This document shows, in pieces, positions 50,291 through 61,968 of a stretch of 64,000 bases of DNA; the stretch's first letter is position 1; the number at the start of each line of letters is the position of its first letter. The notes under the pieces are model-generated. The model was not told the DNA's origin and made no database searches. It worked only from the letters and a program-made list of their open reading frames with translations. The position numbers and the translations under genes are program-made. The stretch lies in NCBI GenBank assembly GCA_964017065.1, contig OZ024785.1:310001-374000 (forward strand). The letters run 5' to 3'. Source of the stretch: Haliclona indistincta. Its lineage: Eukaryota > Porifera > Demospongiae > Haplosclerida > Chalinidae.

Positions 50291-51320
50291 CAGGCTCGCC
50301 CCAAAGATTTAATTGTAACTAGAACAATAACTTGCATACCTTGAGTATTGGAGGAATCATCTAAACTCAAGCCGTTTCCAGTCACCAATGTGAAAGTTGG
50401 CCCCCATTTTTTAACAACAGATGAAATATAGTTCACATTTGCAGTCGATTCTTCCACGCTGATGAAGGCATGCCCAACTTTGTCAAACAATAGTCTTCCG
50501 GCGCCATTTCTTGTAACCTTGGCCTTGAGAACTTTTAAGATCACGGTTTTACTTCCCCAAACGTTAACGGAGAGCGTGGAAGTGCAGATCGGCTGGCCCA
50601 ACCGAGTGATGATGACGCTGATCCCACAGCCGATCGGGTTGTTAAAGCTATTAATGATAGACTTTGAACTGACTGTGGCCGTCCTTCAACAACATGCGTG
50701 TTGATACTGTCTCCGACTTTGGCAGAGAAATTGAAGGCGGTGTTAGAACCATTTGGAAAAAATGCCCTTCGACCTGGGAAATCTTCCTTTAACCAAACTG
50801 TGGCTGCATCCAGCTATAATTATAAATAACGATAATTATAAGGTGGTCATTTTCTTCTATGCTTCAACTTACCCCGTAGAGGTTGGAAACGCCAGATGGA
50901 GTGATATTGGTTATACCGACTTCGAAAGAGTCGCAACCCGAGTGCACTAACTCTACAGTCCGGTCTCCAATGTCAGACATTACAGTCAAGATGCATGCAC
51001 GTGGTCGACGCACACGGTCACCGAATAAATCGAGAAAAATAATATTAAAACATTGTTGCCATACGAAGACAATACAGTTGTTTGTACTACTAGCTGTGGG
51101 CGATACCCAAGAAATTCTCTTAGATTCCGATACTGACTTCGCGAGTACTAGTATTATTGGGGAAACTACAACAAGCGGAGATAATGGAACTGTCATGATC
51201 ATTATTCAGTAAGGCTGGAACATCACTTTTGAAGGCGTGTCCTAGCAGATTGATACCAACATTTTTCGCTATCGGTCCTTTAGTAATATTGGTCATACGT
51301 ACAGGCACCCTGGTATTGTA
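50290..51320 (-). CDS. Multi-exon gene of unknown type, beta-rich
   Basis: 5' to 3' minus: VPVRMTNITKGPIAKNVGIN then LLGHAFKSDVPALL (51308-51200); ILTVMSDIGDRTVELVHSGC then DSFEVGITNITPSGVSNLYG with a GGTAAGT donor (about 51000-50876); acceptor ATTATAG then LDAATVWLKEDFPGRRAFFP, NGSNTAFNFSAKVGDSINTH, and, after a one-base shift near 50690, LGQPICTSTLSVNVWGSKTV...DSSNTQ with a GGTATGC donor (50344). Alternating hydrophobic strands and N-glycosylation-like NIT, NGS and NNT sites suggest an extracellular beta-sandwich protein. I do not recognise it. The single shift suggests decay. Confidence 0.4.
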
Positions 51321-51465
51321 TTGCCCACTACCAGTGTGTACGTATTGTTAAAAGTTTCCTTTCACCACTCTGTACCACCTGTTAACCATTTATTTTGACA
51401 AGCTATTTTGCATGCCTGCAAAATTTCAGATTTTCCATTTTTACTCTCTTGCAATGATTTTATAG

Positions 51466-51770
51466 GACGACGACATGGACTTCCCCAAGGAATACCCAAT
51501 CAGAGAGTTGCAATTGACAATCGTGTGGTGAGGTTAAATGACAGCATCTTATGGAGTCCTACTGAAGCAGCTGATAACTACAGAAATTCTGGCAGCCGTT
51601 TAACAGACCCACATGGTTTTGCAACTGATCCTATCTTGGACAACACCAAAATTGTGATAAGAGAGAGAGCATTTACAGATTTATATCCAACATTCGACCA
51701 AATATTTTCTTCTTTAGTTAATGGCAATTCTAGACCTTTTAGAGAAGCCTTGCTCTTTTGTGACTTATAG
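51466..51770 (+). CDS. Terminal exon, unknown
   Basis: After TGATTTTATAG the plus strand reads GRRHGLPQGIPNQRVAIDNR, VVRLNDSILWSPTEAADNYR and NSGSRLTDPHGFATDPILDN...KIVIRERAFTDLYPTFDQIF, then stops after about 100 codons. Composition looks coding and no competing frame is as long. No domain recognised; upstream exons are not identified. Confidence 0.4.
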
Positions 51771-51914
51771 GCTTTCTTGTTCATAGATGTGAACTCTGCA
51801 TGCATGCATTAAGATTCAGTAATGATAATAATAGTTATTATTATTATTATAATGCCCGCAAGGAATAGTGAATAATAAGACACTGTAACAGGCTAGTGAG
51901 AAATTAGAATGGAA

Positions 51915-52070
51915 AGTGTGGTCTCGTGGATACGGAGGAGCACTTGCAAGATAAACTGCATGGCATGACCATAACCACCACTGACAATCATTCTGTCTTC
52001 AGCAAGATCCCACAGTCTACGCCGATCTGTCCAATGTATGAAGCCGTCAATAGATCAGGGAGGTGCTCAG
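51915..52070 (-). pseudogene. Coding-like fragment (WTDRRRLWDLAEDR)
   Basis: Minus strand: SIDGFIHWTDRRRLWDLAED then RMIVSGGYGHAMQFILQVLL. Preceded by several stops. It resembles, from memory, a segment of multicopy transposon-like genes; likely part of the relic continuing at 52.4 kb. The function is unknown. Confidence 0.3.
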
Positions 52071-52389
52071 TACGGTACTGGTGAGGCTAGCTCGATCGCC
52101 AGCATGCTAGAACTGCATTGAACATATTCATGCATGCCACACCTCCAACTTTATCACAAGCCCAGCACACCAGAGTGCGTGGTGTGTCACATGACCAGCC
52201 ATGGAGTTCTTAGTAGCTGCAGAACATAAAATAGAAAATGGAAATCGACTTTCAGAATGCAAAATGGCTGAATGATGAAAATCAAAAATTGCATGCAATC
52301 CTTGCATTATTGGAAACTATGAACTGCAAACTTGGTGGAAAAAATGGTCATTATGCATAGAAAATCTAGACAAATTTGCATTGATTGAA

Positions 52390-53300
52390 AGGTACACTGA
52401 CCGCCTCTTCTCCTGAAAAGCAGTTGGCCACTTTAGCCACTTTGTCCTCTAGCATGTGTAGTTTGGGAGTTATGGTGGCATCTGGGAATGTCTTGCGGTA
52501 GTAGTCTAGGAACCTGTCCATGTTTTCTCTGAAAATGTTACATTGAGTTAAAAGCCATTGTGAGAAAAGTCAACTTCGGATCTCTTTCAAGTCAGTGTCT
52601 GAAAAACTCTGACTACTGTTAAATGTCTCACAGAATGAGTACAATAACTTTGCCATGTGTACTAACAACTTCTTGTGCTCTATCCTCTAACTGAGGGCAC
52701 CGCTGCTTTGCTATGTGTACAATTACACGTGTAAGACTGCCTGATTTGTTAAAAGTAGATTGTATTCTGAATTATGTAAACTTATACTTGCTTTAAGGCA
52801 CTTGTGTGCATGATTCCCTGTGAATGTGCCTCCATAGTTTTGCCTCCCGATGTACGTGCATGCTTGATAGTGCCTGGTCTAGTGTTCTAATGAATGGTCC
52901 ATCTTCTAATGGAAATGCTTTTTTAGTTTTTCTTGAGTTGTTTTGATTCGTGTCTCCAGTTTATATTTCACATCATAATTCATAATTACTGTGTGTATAA
53001 TATAACTCACCGAATCAGCCAAATTTTTATGTGCGGAGTTAAATTCACTTTGGAGTAACTGTAGCTGAGGACTGCTTTGCAATTTTGGAAGCTGAATTCC
53101 CAGATTGGCCAGTATTTGCTGTAACAGTTGAGTAAACTGAGTGAGCTCTCTCCTGCTGTCTTCATCTTTATTCAGCTGCTTGATGAACTGTGTATGTTCC
53201 CTAAAAGACTCTCTATCTTAGGTGTTGGTGATGCCTCCCTTGCCAGCTCAACATCTAACTTGTGGTAGTCTTCCACCATTAGGCTCCAAAGACGGAAGAA
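52390..53300 (-). pseudogene. Transposon-like multi-exon gene relic, copy 3
   Basis: 5' to 3' minus: coiled exon (about 53215-53010) FREHTQFIKQLNKDEDSRRE then LTQFTQLLQQILANLGIQLP; exon (about 52935-52800) LEDGPFIRTLDQALSSMHVH then REAKLWRHIHRESC; exon (about 52540-52395) ENMDRFLDYYRKTFPDATIT then PKLHMLEDKVAKVANCFSGE. The last matches the FM-x-YR-x-x-FP-x-A-x-x-TPK-x-H-x-LEDHV segment that precedes GEQGAESIH in the 30.1 kb copy. The GNH-x-H-K motif is replaced (HIHRESC), so this lineage differs. Stops between exons and lack of the GEQGAE exon suggest decay. Confidence 0.55.
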
Positions 53301-53839
53301 TATCCCCAGAGTGATGGTGGACTGACCTATAATAGTCCATGGATGGTTACAATATTACATCCGGCTCTAAAATGCGCCTGTTTGATGGATATGTCAATAT
53401 TCCTATCAATGTGAGATTCAATTAGAGCTTTGCCTTATTATTGATGTCACCCTTTCCTTTAGTTTCAAATCTGAGATGGTCTGCCTGAAGAGAGTTCAGA
53501 CTACATGTTGGTGAACTACACTCAGTGGTATATTCATCTGGTCAGTTGTAATTTCTCACCACAAACAAGGGTGACGCCCTCTTGATTTTATTTTGCTTAG
53601 CAGTATTACCTGAAGCTCCAGAAACCCCATATAGATTGCATAGTAGCGCATAGTTGCCAAGAAGTAATACTCGATTTTCTTTTCCCTTTTTAAGGTATAC
53701 TAAATCCTCAATATGCAGTTTTAAAACCTTGACTTACCTCCATACTAACCTTGATTTGACCTTGATTTACCTCCATACTGTATTGTAGGGCTGCCACCTG
53801 TGGCTTGAACTGTTCCAATGCCAGTAACAGGTTTGTTGG

Positions 53840-53990
53840 GGAGTCTTTCACCTGGAATATACATGATTCCCTGTGAATGTGCCTCCATAAATATGCCTTC
53901 CGATGTACATGCATGTTTGATAGTGCCTGGTCTAGTGTTCTAATGAATGGTAGTTGTTTGATTTGTGTCTCCTGTGTATTAACAGCTCGG
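53840..53990 (-). pseudogene. Duplicated PFIRTLDQALS exon
   Basis: Minus: NTQETQIKQLPFIRTLDQAL then SNMHVHRKAYLWRHIHRESC, a second copy of the exon at 52.8-52.9 kb, about 1.06 kb away. Tandem duplication inside the gene. Followed by in-frame VSMEV-x-QG repeats near 53740. Confidence 0.55.
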
Positions 53991-54023
53991 AGCATTCAGA
54001 ATCAGACACCACTAGCTTGTTCA

Positions 54024-54506
54024 GAGTGAGTGAGTGAGTGAGTGAGTGAGTGAGTGAGTGAGTGAGTGAGTGAGTGAGTGAGTGAGTGAGTGAGTGAGTG
54101 AGTGAGTGAGTGAGTGAGTGAGTGAGTGAGTGAGTGAGTGAGTGAGTGAGTGAGTGAGTGAGTGAGTGAGTGAGTGAGTGAGTGAGTGAGTGAGTGAGTG
54201 AGTGAGTGAGTGAGTGAGTGAGTGAGTGAGTGAGTGAGTGAGTGAGTGAGTGAGTGAGTGAGTGAGTGAGTGAGTGAGTGAGTGAGTGAGTGAGTGAGTG
54301 AGTGAGTGAGTGAGTGAGTGAGTGAGTGAGTGAGTGAGTGAGTGAGTGAGTGAGTGAGTGAGTGAGTGAGTGAGTGAGTGAGTGAGTGAGTGAGTGAGTG
54401 AGTGAGTGAGTGAGTGAGTGAGTGAGTGAGTGAGTGAGTGAGTGAGTGAGTGAGTGAGTGAGTGAGTGAGTGAGTGAGTGAGTGAGTGAGTGAGTGAGTG
54501 AGTGAG
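54024..54506. repeat. (GAGT)n microsatellite, about 120 uninterrupted units
   Basis: Perfect 4-bp repeat over 483 bp. The complementary strand reads as repeated Thr-His-Ser-Leu in every frame without stops, which makes long but meaningless open frames. Length is at the limit of what assemblies resolve. Confidence 0.99.
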
Positions 54507-54509
54507 GCA

Positions 54510-57200
54510 TACTGTATACAGTCCACCCTGTTAACATCATTGTTTTTGTTGCTATAGTGTTTCATGGGTGAACCTACTTGGGAGGACGTAGTTAAGGATG
54601 GCTGCTGTGTATCTACGTGAATAAGTCAAAAGGCGAGGTGTGAAACCTTCGTCGCTGGACCATTTAGAGATGGGGTACCTCTCAGAGAGAACATGCAAGC
54701 TGTCGGCTAGCTAGCTTCATCTAATTCATGAGACTTTTTTAGCTAGGATAATTATTGTAGAGCTGTTATTGTCTATGATCATTTCTATTATCAGACCTTT
54801 GGAACTGTAAACGTTTTATCACACCTTGGTCATGATATGTGTTTAATGGACTTTTCATGTAATACAAATTCACTCCAATGATGTCACTAGTGAACAGCTA
54901 TGGTTTCTCCGGTAATAATAATGATTGCAAGGTCAATGGGAGATTGAAAGATAATTAAAAGATTTTAGTTCTTCTCACTACTGAAAGGTGGTTGTCTATC
55001 ATGAAAGTTGATCATTGTCTTGGTCAAATAAATGCCATCTATGACTCAGTGATCCATTGGAAGCTAGCCCAACCTCTTTCTTGTACCCTTTGGTACTACA
55101 AGCACCGCTTTTGTCAATGAAATTGCTGTCTTTTTCAAACATTAGACAATGGATCCAGTCTTGAATGTGTCTGCATGAAGGCCATCACTTTGTACTATTA
55201 CAAAAAAGGAGCAAGACAAAAGATAGGTCTGAATATACGAACACCTACTAAGCTGTGATAACTGACAGCTTCTTGCTGTAATAATACAGGTGACTACAGT
55301 ACACCAACTAAAGAAAAAGTGTTTACAATCGATCGTGCTTATAGTCTTCACTGGGCGAGCTCCGCGATCCGCGATGACTAGCACTGCGCGTTGCTGAAAT
55401 TTGCTATATTCGATGCCTATCGATAGGCAAGCAAACTGCACGCAGCAACTCTGTCAGCACGAATACTCTTGGCTAGAAAAATACAGCTACTTGCACAAGT
55501 CATGAATATCGTAATTTTTCACCCACCCCCTTATCCAAATTTTCGCACGTGTGTCTGATAATTAATTCAGATGAGCAGCGCGGAGCAGCTAGCTAGAGGT
55601 CATGAGACGAAAGCCTGGCGAGCTGACGCTTATAGCATAGCCAAGCTGAACCCTTGAGAGCAACGTCGCTAGTTGGGCTCTTCTCCAGACGTGGCATGCT
55701 GTTGCTGAAGACGTTCGAGTGAGGGTGAACCCGGGACTATTAAACCAGCACAAGTGACCAGGATAGGCGCATGGTACGTTGTTACTGTAGCTGTGTACTG
55801 TGCTACTGCTGTATTCGTCAGCCTCTAGTGGAGCTAGTCATGCCCATAGTGCCTGAACTAGGCTATCCGTGCCTATAGCTAGTCCCTCTTGAGCGTATGT
55901 TGCTGTATGTGGGTCAATGGTTTGGCAGCAGGCAGGGTATGTGTAGAGTGTTAGTAGCCATGATACCGCGTGTATTCACTGGTAGCTAGCTTGGGTCCAT
56001 CATGGCTAGTCTCATTAGCTCTTCACCAAACCACTAATGTTTTGTGGTCACAGATGATCGTGTTCATTAGCTAATGGATTTGTTTATCAACTTCTAATTC
56101 TGTGCAGAGTACTAATAATTGGAGCCTATGGACAGGACACAGTACCAACTAAAGAATCTGGAAACACTACCAGCTGGAGTATCTGGACACGGGATCAATT
56201 GGACACAGTTCCTTTCGAGACATCAACCATCTGGATATCGTAACACCTTCATGGACAGGAGATGAAGGTGAGTTTAGTACGTTACGATACATCACTGGAT
56301 ACTGAAGGTTAGTATAAAGTAGACTAGATAATGGTTTAATGGATTGCGTTGCGCTGATTGCTTTACATGTATTCTCTGCGTGATGGTTACTTGCGTGGTA
56401 TCGCATTTTGATATTGCATTGTATTTCAATGAATTTGCATTGTTGCTAATTTCTACTCTAATGTATTTTATTAATATGACTGTTTCTACCATTATACTTG
56501 GTTGGCTACAAATTTAAATTTGCGTTAATGCTACAATTGGTAGCTGTCTTCTACTTAAGTGTTTTGCATGGTGTTGATTAAAAAAAAATCTTTTGTTACA
56601 ACACGGCAGGAACCAACTAGAACACGTGCTATTGTTAAGGTCTGATTGGACGATAGGTCTGAACTAAATGTTGACTAGGAAGACTGCATTGTTGCTTGCA
56701 CAACAGTATTGTGGCTCCACTGATGTATTGCATTGTTGGTCAAACTAATGTTAATGATGTAGGATAACACTGTTTAGCTGTTTTACCATTGTGTTTGGTG
56801 GACTACCAGTTGTAGTTATGGTGGTTGTCAGTGTGATTCAATGTACATGATGACTGTAAGGTTACCTCCTGATTACGTGTGGTGTTGCTTGTGAAGAATT
56901 GCGCCAGCACTGTTGCGTCCTTGCTAATTTTATCTATCAATTATTGTTATGTGTTTCAATAGTTATAAATTGTATTTGACATTATTACTAATGATTGGTT
57001 AAACGTTAAAATGTTTGCTGTTTATTGATAATTCATAATAATATTGATGGTTGTTTGCTGATGTGATTCTGTATCAAACTATTAGCATGTATTTGATCGG
57101 TATATTGATCATACTGTGACTCCACGTGTTAGACCACTTCATGTCTACCTTGTTACATTACTATAACTTGATGTGGGACATTTAGTCAGTTGTTTAAATT
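54510..57200. other. No recognised gene
   Basis: Neither strand shows a domain. One plus-strand short frame at about 56129-56266, MDRTQYQLKNLETLPAGVSG..., follows a TGTGCAG acceptor-like site and ends near GAAGGTGAG, but coding status is doubtful. A GC-richer stretch at 55330-55780 could be a promoter or first-exon region of something outside view. Confidence 0.4.
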
Positions 57201-57430
57201 GTTCAGTCAATCATCCATAGTGGCTTTGTTCTTGTGTTCTGTTCGCTATTCCTGTTGTCACTTCTTTAATACATGCCTTTGAACTGTGGCTGCTGGCAAC
57301 ATAATGTTGTTCCTCTTTAAGGGGCTTGGATTGTTGTTTCTTTTTAATACATGCCTTTGAACTGGAATTACTGTGGCTGCTGTCAACATAATGTTGTTCC
57401 TCTTTAAGGGGCTTGGATTGTTGTTTCTTT

Positions 57431-58036
57431 TTAACTCTTTAGTGACTGAATTATTTTGACGAAAATTCGGCTTGCTCTAAACTGACAGTTTGTCTTGCGA
57501 TTTCTACAACATGCAGTACGCTAGCTGTTCCAAACTAGCACTGTTTTTCCTGGCATGTCAAAGTTTACGACCATGTACTAAACTCTGAGTTGGCCACTCC
57601 CAATTCGGAACAGAAGCCGCTTAAGTGCTGCGACCTCGTCATTTTTCAGCCAATTTTGGTCTTCGTTTAGCCCTGGTGACTGATACAAAAACCTGGTGGT
57701 GTCCAGGTGAGCAAACAGCATAGTTTAGACCATATTCTATGCCCAAGTATGCATTTAGGGGCATCCTGAAGCCCCAAAAATGCCGAAAGCGGTGAGGGGC
57801 TCTGCCCCTTCGAACCCCGGGTTAAAGGGGGGACACCCCCCTTTAAAAATCCCCCCGTTCTATATATTTTAGTGGGGAGGGTGCGGCGAAAAACAGTGGG
57901 TTTTTTCAGGTAAAGTTAGCTTTTGCAATTAAACTTTATTTGACCTTTCTAGAGCACTTTTCACACTATTTATGACGTCTACAGTAGGTGGAGTCAATTA
58001 TGACGGCTAAATCCGCTATAGGCCCTAAAGGGTTAA
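57431..58036. mobile_element. piggyBac-like non-autonomous element at TTAA
   Basis: TTAA at 57431-57434 and again at 58033-58036. Inverted ends: CTCTTTAGTGACTGAA on the left and CCCTTTAGGGCCTATA read inward from the right, matching at C-CTTTAG-G. Unit C (63686 onward) has the empty site, CTTTTTAATACATGCC, with a single TTAA. TTAA duplication and CCCTTT-type ends are diagnostic of the piggyBac superfamily. The 598-bp interior has GC-rich inverted GGGG/CCCC runs (57790-57860) and no transposase. Confidence 0.85.
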
Positions 58037-58283
58037 TACATGCCTTTGAACTGGAATTACTGTGGCTGCTGTCAACATAATGTTGTTCCTCTTTAAGGGG
58101 CTTGGATTGTTGTTTCTTTTTAATACATGCCTTTGAACTGGAATTACTGTGGCTGCTGTCAACATAATGTTGTTCCTCATTAAGGGGCTTGGATTGTTGT
58201 TTCTTTTTAATACATGCCTTTGAACTGGAATTACTGTGGCTGCTGTCAACATAATGTTGTTCCTCATTAAGGGGCTTGGATTG
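58033..58283. repeat. 87-bp tandem repeats (3 copies; more at 57.25, 60.74 and 63.61 kb)
   Basis: Unit TTAATACATGCCTTTGAACT... to ...GGCTTGGATTGTTGTTTCTT. As 87 is divisible by 3 the minus frame stays open through all copies (29-residue repeat starting RNNIMLTAATVIPVQR), a repeat artefact. Copy number is 2 in 57258-57430, 1 in unit B and 3 in unit C. Confidence 0.95.
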
Positions 58284-58289
58284 TAGTCA

Positions 58290-58838
58290 CAATCTATAAT
58301 ATAATTGACTCCTCACTATCCAAAAGTGATGACCTTATATTTCATTTGCTACGTTAATGATGGATTTGTACTTGTGCGTTTTAGTTATTCATGCTCATCA
58401 TGTACATGTATGATTTCATTCAGTGCTAGAATGGTATGTGTGTTAGTGATTTATTGTGACATGTGTCACTAGATCAGACAACGCCATCGCTCTCTTCTTG
58501 ATGATAATTCTTGCTGTCTATTCCTGTAGCTAGCTCATGTTTGGTTTCTTTGACTGCATTATGCTATTGGCTACACTTACAATATAATTATTTGCCCTCA
58601 TTTGTTACTCATATAATCATTTTTCATAACGATTTTACAAATAAAGTGCAATAAGTATCATTAACTCTACCCTTCTTGTCCATCATATGGTCTGCTTCTT
58701 CTCTACTGTATATGAGTGCTAAGAGAGCACATCGCTTGAAGAGGGCAAAATTCATTTTGATCGTATTGCTGAATGTGTGCTGCTTTAGCTGGTCCTCTAG
58801 CTGTGTCTTCTGCTCCTATCTCCTTCTTCTTGTTCTCT
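58290..58838. other. Unit-specific spacer, no gene
   Basis: Present in unit A and, in part, unit C (63860-64000); missing from unit B. I see no coding feature. Confidence 0.6.
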
Positions 58839-59302
58839 AGTGACTGTGAAGCATTTGCCTCATAACCACCTCATAATCACCACCACCTGCTGCTATCCTC
58901 ACACGCTTTCTGCACTCATAATACAATAGAGTTAACTAGCACTGCATAGTTTACTGACCTGTTCTGCTTCTCCATAGACATCAAATTGCTAATAGGTAAC
59001 ACCATATTACATGAGGTTAGTTTTCGTTAGTCACAATAACACTGTTAACATGGTATTGTCCTGTCCTGCTTGTGGTCCTTTACACACAGTCAATAGCATA
59101 ATTATACATAGTGGTCATTTACCAGACGTAGCTTCAATGAGATTGTTTGTTGGAACTGCTGTTTTAGTTGCCTCTCTTGTAAAATGGAAGGTGTAAATAA
59201 TTGAGCTGGCACTCTGTGTAAAGCGCATAGCTGTTCATCTGGAATGCTTATTATTGATAATAAAACTTGTACCAATTTAAATCATTACATTGTTAGATAA
59301 AT

Positions 59303-59670
59303 TCATGAAACATAGAAGGCACATGTACAGTACATACACACTATTGTTGATTTCATTTCAAAGTCGATATCTCTCTCCTTCACTTTTTTCTTGGTATTAA
59401 TCTGATAAAAGGCCTCGTAAATACAAGGCCCTGGCCGCTCACTCAGAATCGGAAACCACTCAGCACGACGACAAGAGGACTCAGGAGGCGCGGGCAGCAT
59501 GCAGCAGAGAAAAGAGAACAGGAAACCGTTGGTGAACTCGCCAGTAGACACAGCAACCACCACCCAGGACGTATAGGAAACAGTGATAAGTTACTCTTCG
59601 GCTTCTTGCTGGGCGAGCGACTGGACAGCTTAGAACGGTGTGGAAACTGGGCAGCATGTCTCATCACTGT
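59303..59670 (-). CDS. Candidate 5' exon in the array unit, unknown
   Basis: Minus strand ATG at about 59664: MRHAAQFPHRSKLSSRSPSK then KPKSNLSLFPIRPG, a Ser/Lys-rich start followed by a frame ending PCIYEAFYQINT. The same YEAFYQINT piece lies upstream of the kinesin exon (60481-60530), so it is a repeat within the unit. Copy in unit B at 62171-62538 appears identical. It could be a kinesin N-terminus or repeat debris. Confidence 0.25.
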
Positions 59671-60231
59671 CTTGCAGTAGATTTGTCAATATAGAGTCAA
59701 CTCTCATAATAACGATGCACTGTTTCTACAATGAACAATACGACTATGAGCATGGTAATAATTGCCATTATGCACTTCAGATTACATAAAATTAATAGAT
59801 TAACTTAAATTTCTTGTTTTTGATGATATGGCACTAATTGACTGAGCTTGATTGCTCCACACCACGTTTCCATTATAATTCTGCTCAGCAGTGATGGTCA
59901 GTGTACATTAATTTTGGATCATTTAATATGAAAAACTGCCAAAATCAGTATAATTATTTTCTGCTTCCAATAATGCAATTCAAACACCAAATTTCAATTT
60001 TCATTATCGAGTTTGTCATAAATAATAATCGACGTACTCGTCATGGAATTGAATTATTTAGTAGATTATTATTCAATCACTACACACTAACACAAAACAC
60101 AACAAAAGCAGTGCTTCTGCCGCATATGGCGATGTAGAGTGTACGAGAATGTTTGTATTTACAACCACAAATTTAACAATAATATGGTTTTTCTCTTTGT
60201 CAATGAGCCGGTCATGAGAGAGGTAATCAAT

Positions 60232-60266
60232 TAATACCTCGGTTGTCACATAACCGAGTTATTAAT
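60232..60266. repeat. Hairpin overlapping the end of the kinesin exon
   Basis: TTAATACCTCGGTT-GTCACAT-AACCGAGTTATTAA, 14-bp arms with one mismatch. One arm is the coding sequence for INNSV. Also in unit B (63100-63134). Confidence 0.85.
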
Positions 60267-60348
60267 GCTGCTAGCTCCTTTCACTCTTGTTTTTGTTTCC
60301 CCTGTCTTTCTAGTACTTTCACTCCCAGCCAGATCCACTATCGCCAGT
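60246..60348 (-). pseudogene. Kinesin motor exon fragment (switch II), un
   Basis: After a TTTGCTTGTAG acceptor the minus strand reads LAIVDLAGSESTRKTGETKT then RVKGASSINNSVM and stop. VDLAGSE is switch II of the kinesin motor; the continuation (R-x-K-x-A-x-x-INxSLM) fits the kinesin-6 (KIF20/KIF23) style best. The usual E of the (K)E-A relay is G here, and the frame stops where SLM-T-L would continue, at the hairpin. No P-loop exon is seen nearby, so it is an exon captured in the repeat unit. Confidence 0.75.
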
Positions 60349-61077
60349 CTACAAGCAAACACACTAAGTAATTTATTTACATTGTTAGATAAATTCTTGA
60401 AACATAGAAGGCACATGTACAGTGCATACACACTTATGTTGATTTCATTCCAAAGTCAATATCTCTCTCTTTCACTTTTTCTATGTATTAATCTGATAAA
60501 AGGCCTCGTAAATACAAGGCTCTGAAGCACAATACATACAATAATTATCTTTAATCTGAACTGGAACTTTTTCTCGAGGGTTGTAGACTACTGATCTTCT
60601 GTTTATGCCAGTTTTTCTGTTGACCACATTATCACTAACACAATTATAACTTATTATAACTTTTAAACTTTTGAACAATAATTGTTCAGTCAATCATCCA
60701 TAGTGGCTTTGTTCTTGTGTTCTGTTCGCTATTTCTGTTCTTTAATACATGCCTTTGAACTGTGGCTGCTGTCAACATAATGTTGTTCCTCTTTAAGGGG
60801 CTTGGATTAGTGACTGTGAAGCATTTGCCTCATAACCACCTCATAACCACCACCACCTGCTGCTATCCTCGCACGCTTTCTGCACTCATAATGCAATAGA
60901 GTTAACTAGCACTGCATAGTTTACTGACCTGTTCTGCTTCTCCATAGACATCAAATTGCTAATAGGTAACACCATATTACATGAGGTTAGTTTTCGTTAG
61001 TCACAATAACACTGTTAACATGGTATTGTCCTGTCCTGCTTGTGGTCCTTTACACACAGTCAATAGCATAATTATAC

Positions 61078-61968
61078 CATAGATATTATATACTACGTAA
61101 CCGGGATTGGCAACGAGTCACGTGCGCCAATTGCCACAATACATTAGCCTGCGTGCCATCAGTGTTGTGCCGTGAGTGGGCGGTAGGCGAGAGGTCAAGA
61201 AGATGTTGCTGCCTTGAAAGAATGCTCTGTTGTGAAAGGTGGGCTCAAATGGATAATAGTGTGTTGTTACAGTCACTAGCAGGCTACTATATAGTGTTTG
61301 GCGCTCGCTCTGAGTCCCAGTGTTGCGATACACGGAGTTTTCGTTCTTGTCGTTCTTCAGAGACTTTGTGGGCGTCTAGCTGCATGGTAGTCGAGCTCAC
61401 AGCCCCAATTGTAGCTTCTGTTCATTACTGGTTCATTTGCTCATGGAACTGAAGGGCATTTAGGTAGCAAAGCTGCTTCTATGTCGCTTGATTCATTGTA
61501 TAACATGTGTTTTTACCAGGAGCAGTTTGTGGGCGCATAACGCCTTTCTGTCATCGCTTGTATGGGCTATAAAGCGTTTAAATTGTAGGGTAAGCATGTA
61601 GAAATGGAACTGGATAGTTAAGAACTTTGTGCAAGCTTTTAAACTCGATTTCTAAACATGAATATTGTACTCATTTCATAGTGATAGAACGGGTCACTGG
61701 AAGATTCTCCATCAGCAGGATTGTCTGAGAGAGACGAAGATATATTCAGATGTTCATTGTTTTTGTTCCTCGTTGTTTCAATTGTTGTATTCTATTCTCT
61801 ATGATGATCTACAATGGTTTATACATGATAAACAACAAAGAATTGGTAGAAAAAAATGCTCAACATAGTGGTGGGCGGGGCTTCGTGAAGACTTCCGGTG
61901 CAACAGGGATGGCACGCAATATTGGACAATTTATTGCTCGTTTCCAATCCCTGTGTATAATATCTATG
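61078..61968. mobile_element. 891-bp TIR element inserted in unit B, 7-bp duplication
   Basis: Ends CATAGATATTATATAC and (reading inward from the right) CATAGATATTATACAC; beyond a small indel GGGATTGG and AACGAG pair as well. ATTATAC flanks both sides (61071-61077 and 61969-61975); unit A has a single copy at 59101-59107, the empty site. The interior has short open frames (for example 61153-61452 +) without a recognisable transposase. Superfamily uncertain; 7-bp duplications are unusual, and 8-bp with one mismatch (hAT) remains possible. Confidence 0.9.

Larger units (their letters stand above)
57201..60683. repeat. Tandem array unit A
   Basis: Starts GTTCAGTCAATCATCCATAG. The same start recurs at 60684 and 63552. 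Unit A has the middle portion (57420-58838) that unit B lacks, plus a TTAA-flanked insertion. From 58839 onward it matches unit B at an offset of 1970, rising to 2868 beyond the unit B insertion. Confidence 0.95.

Noticed and set aside
53932..54565. Two 190-200-codon proteins made of Thr-His-Ser-Leu repeats
   Set aside because: They are translations of a perfect 4-bp microsatellite, open in all frames of one strand.
58025..58267. Protein with 29-residue repeats
   Set aside because: An 87-bp tandem repeat keeps the frame open by being divisible by three; copy number varies between units.
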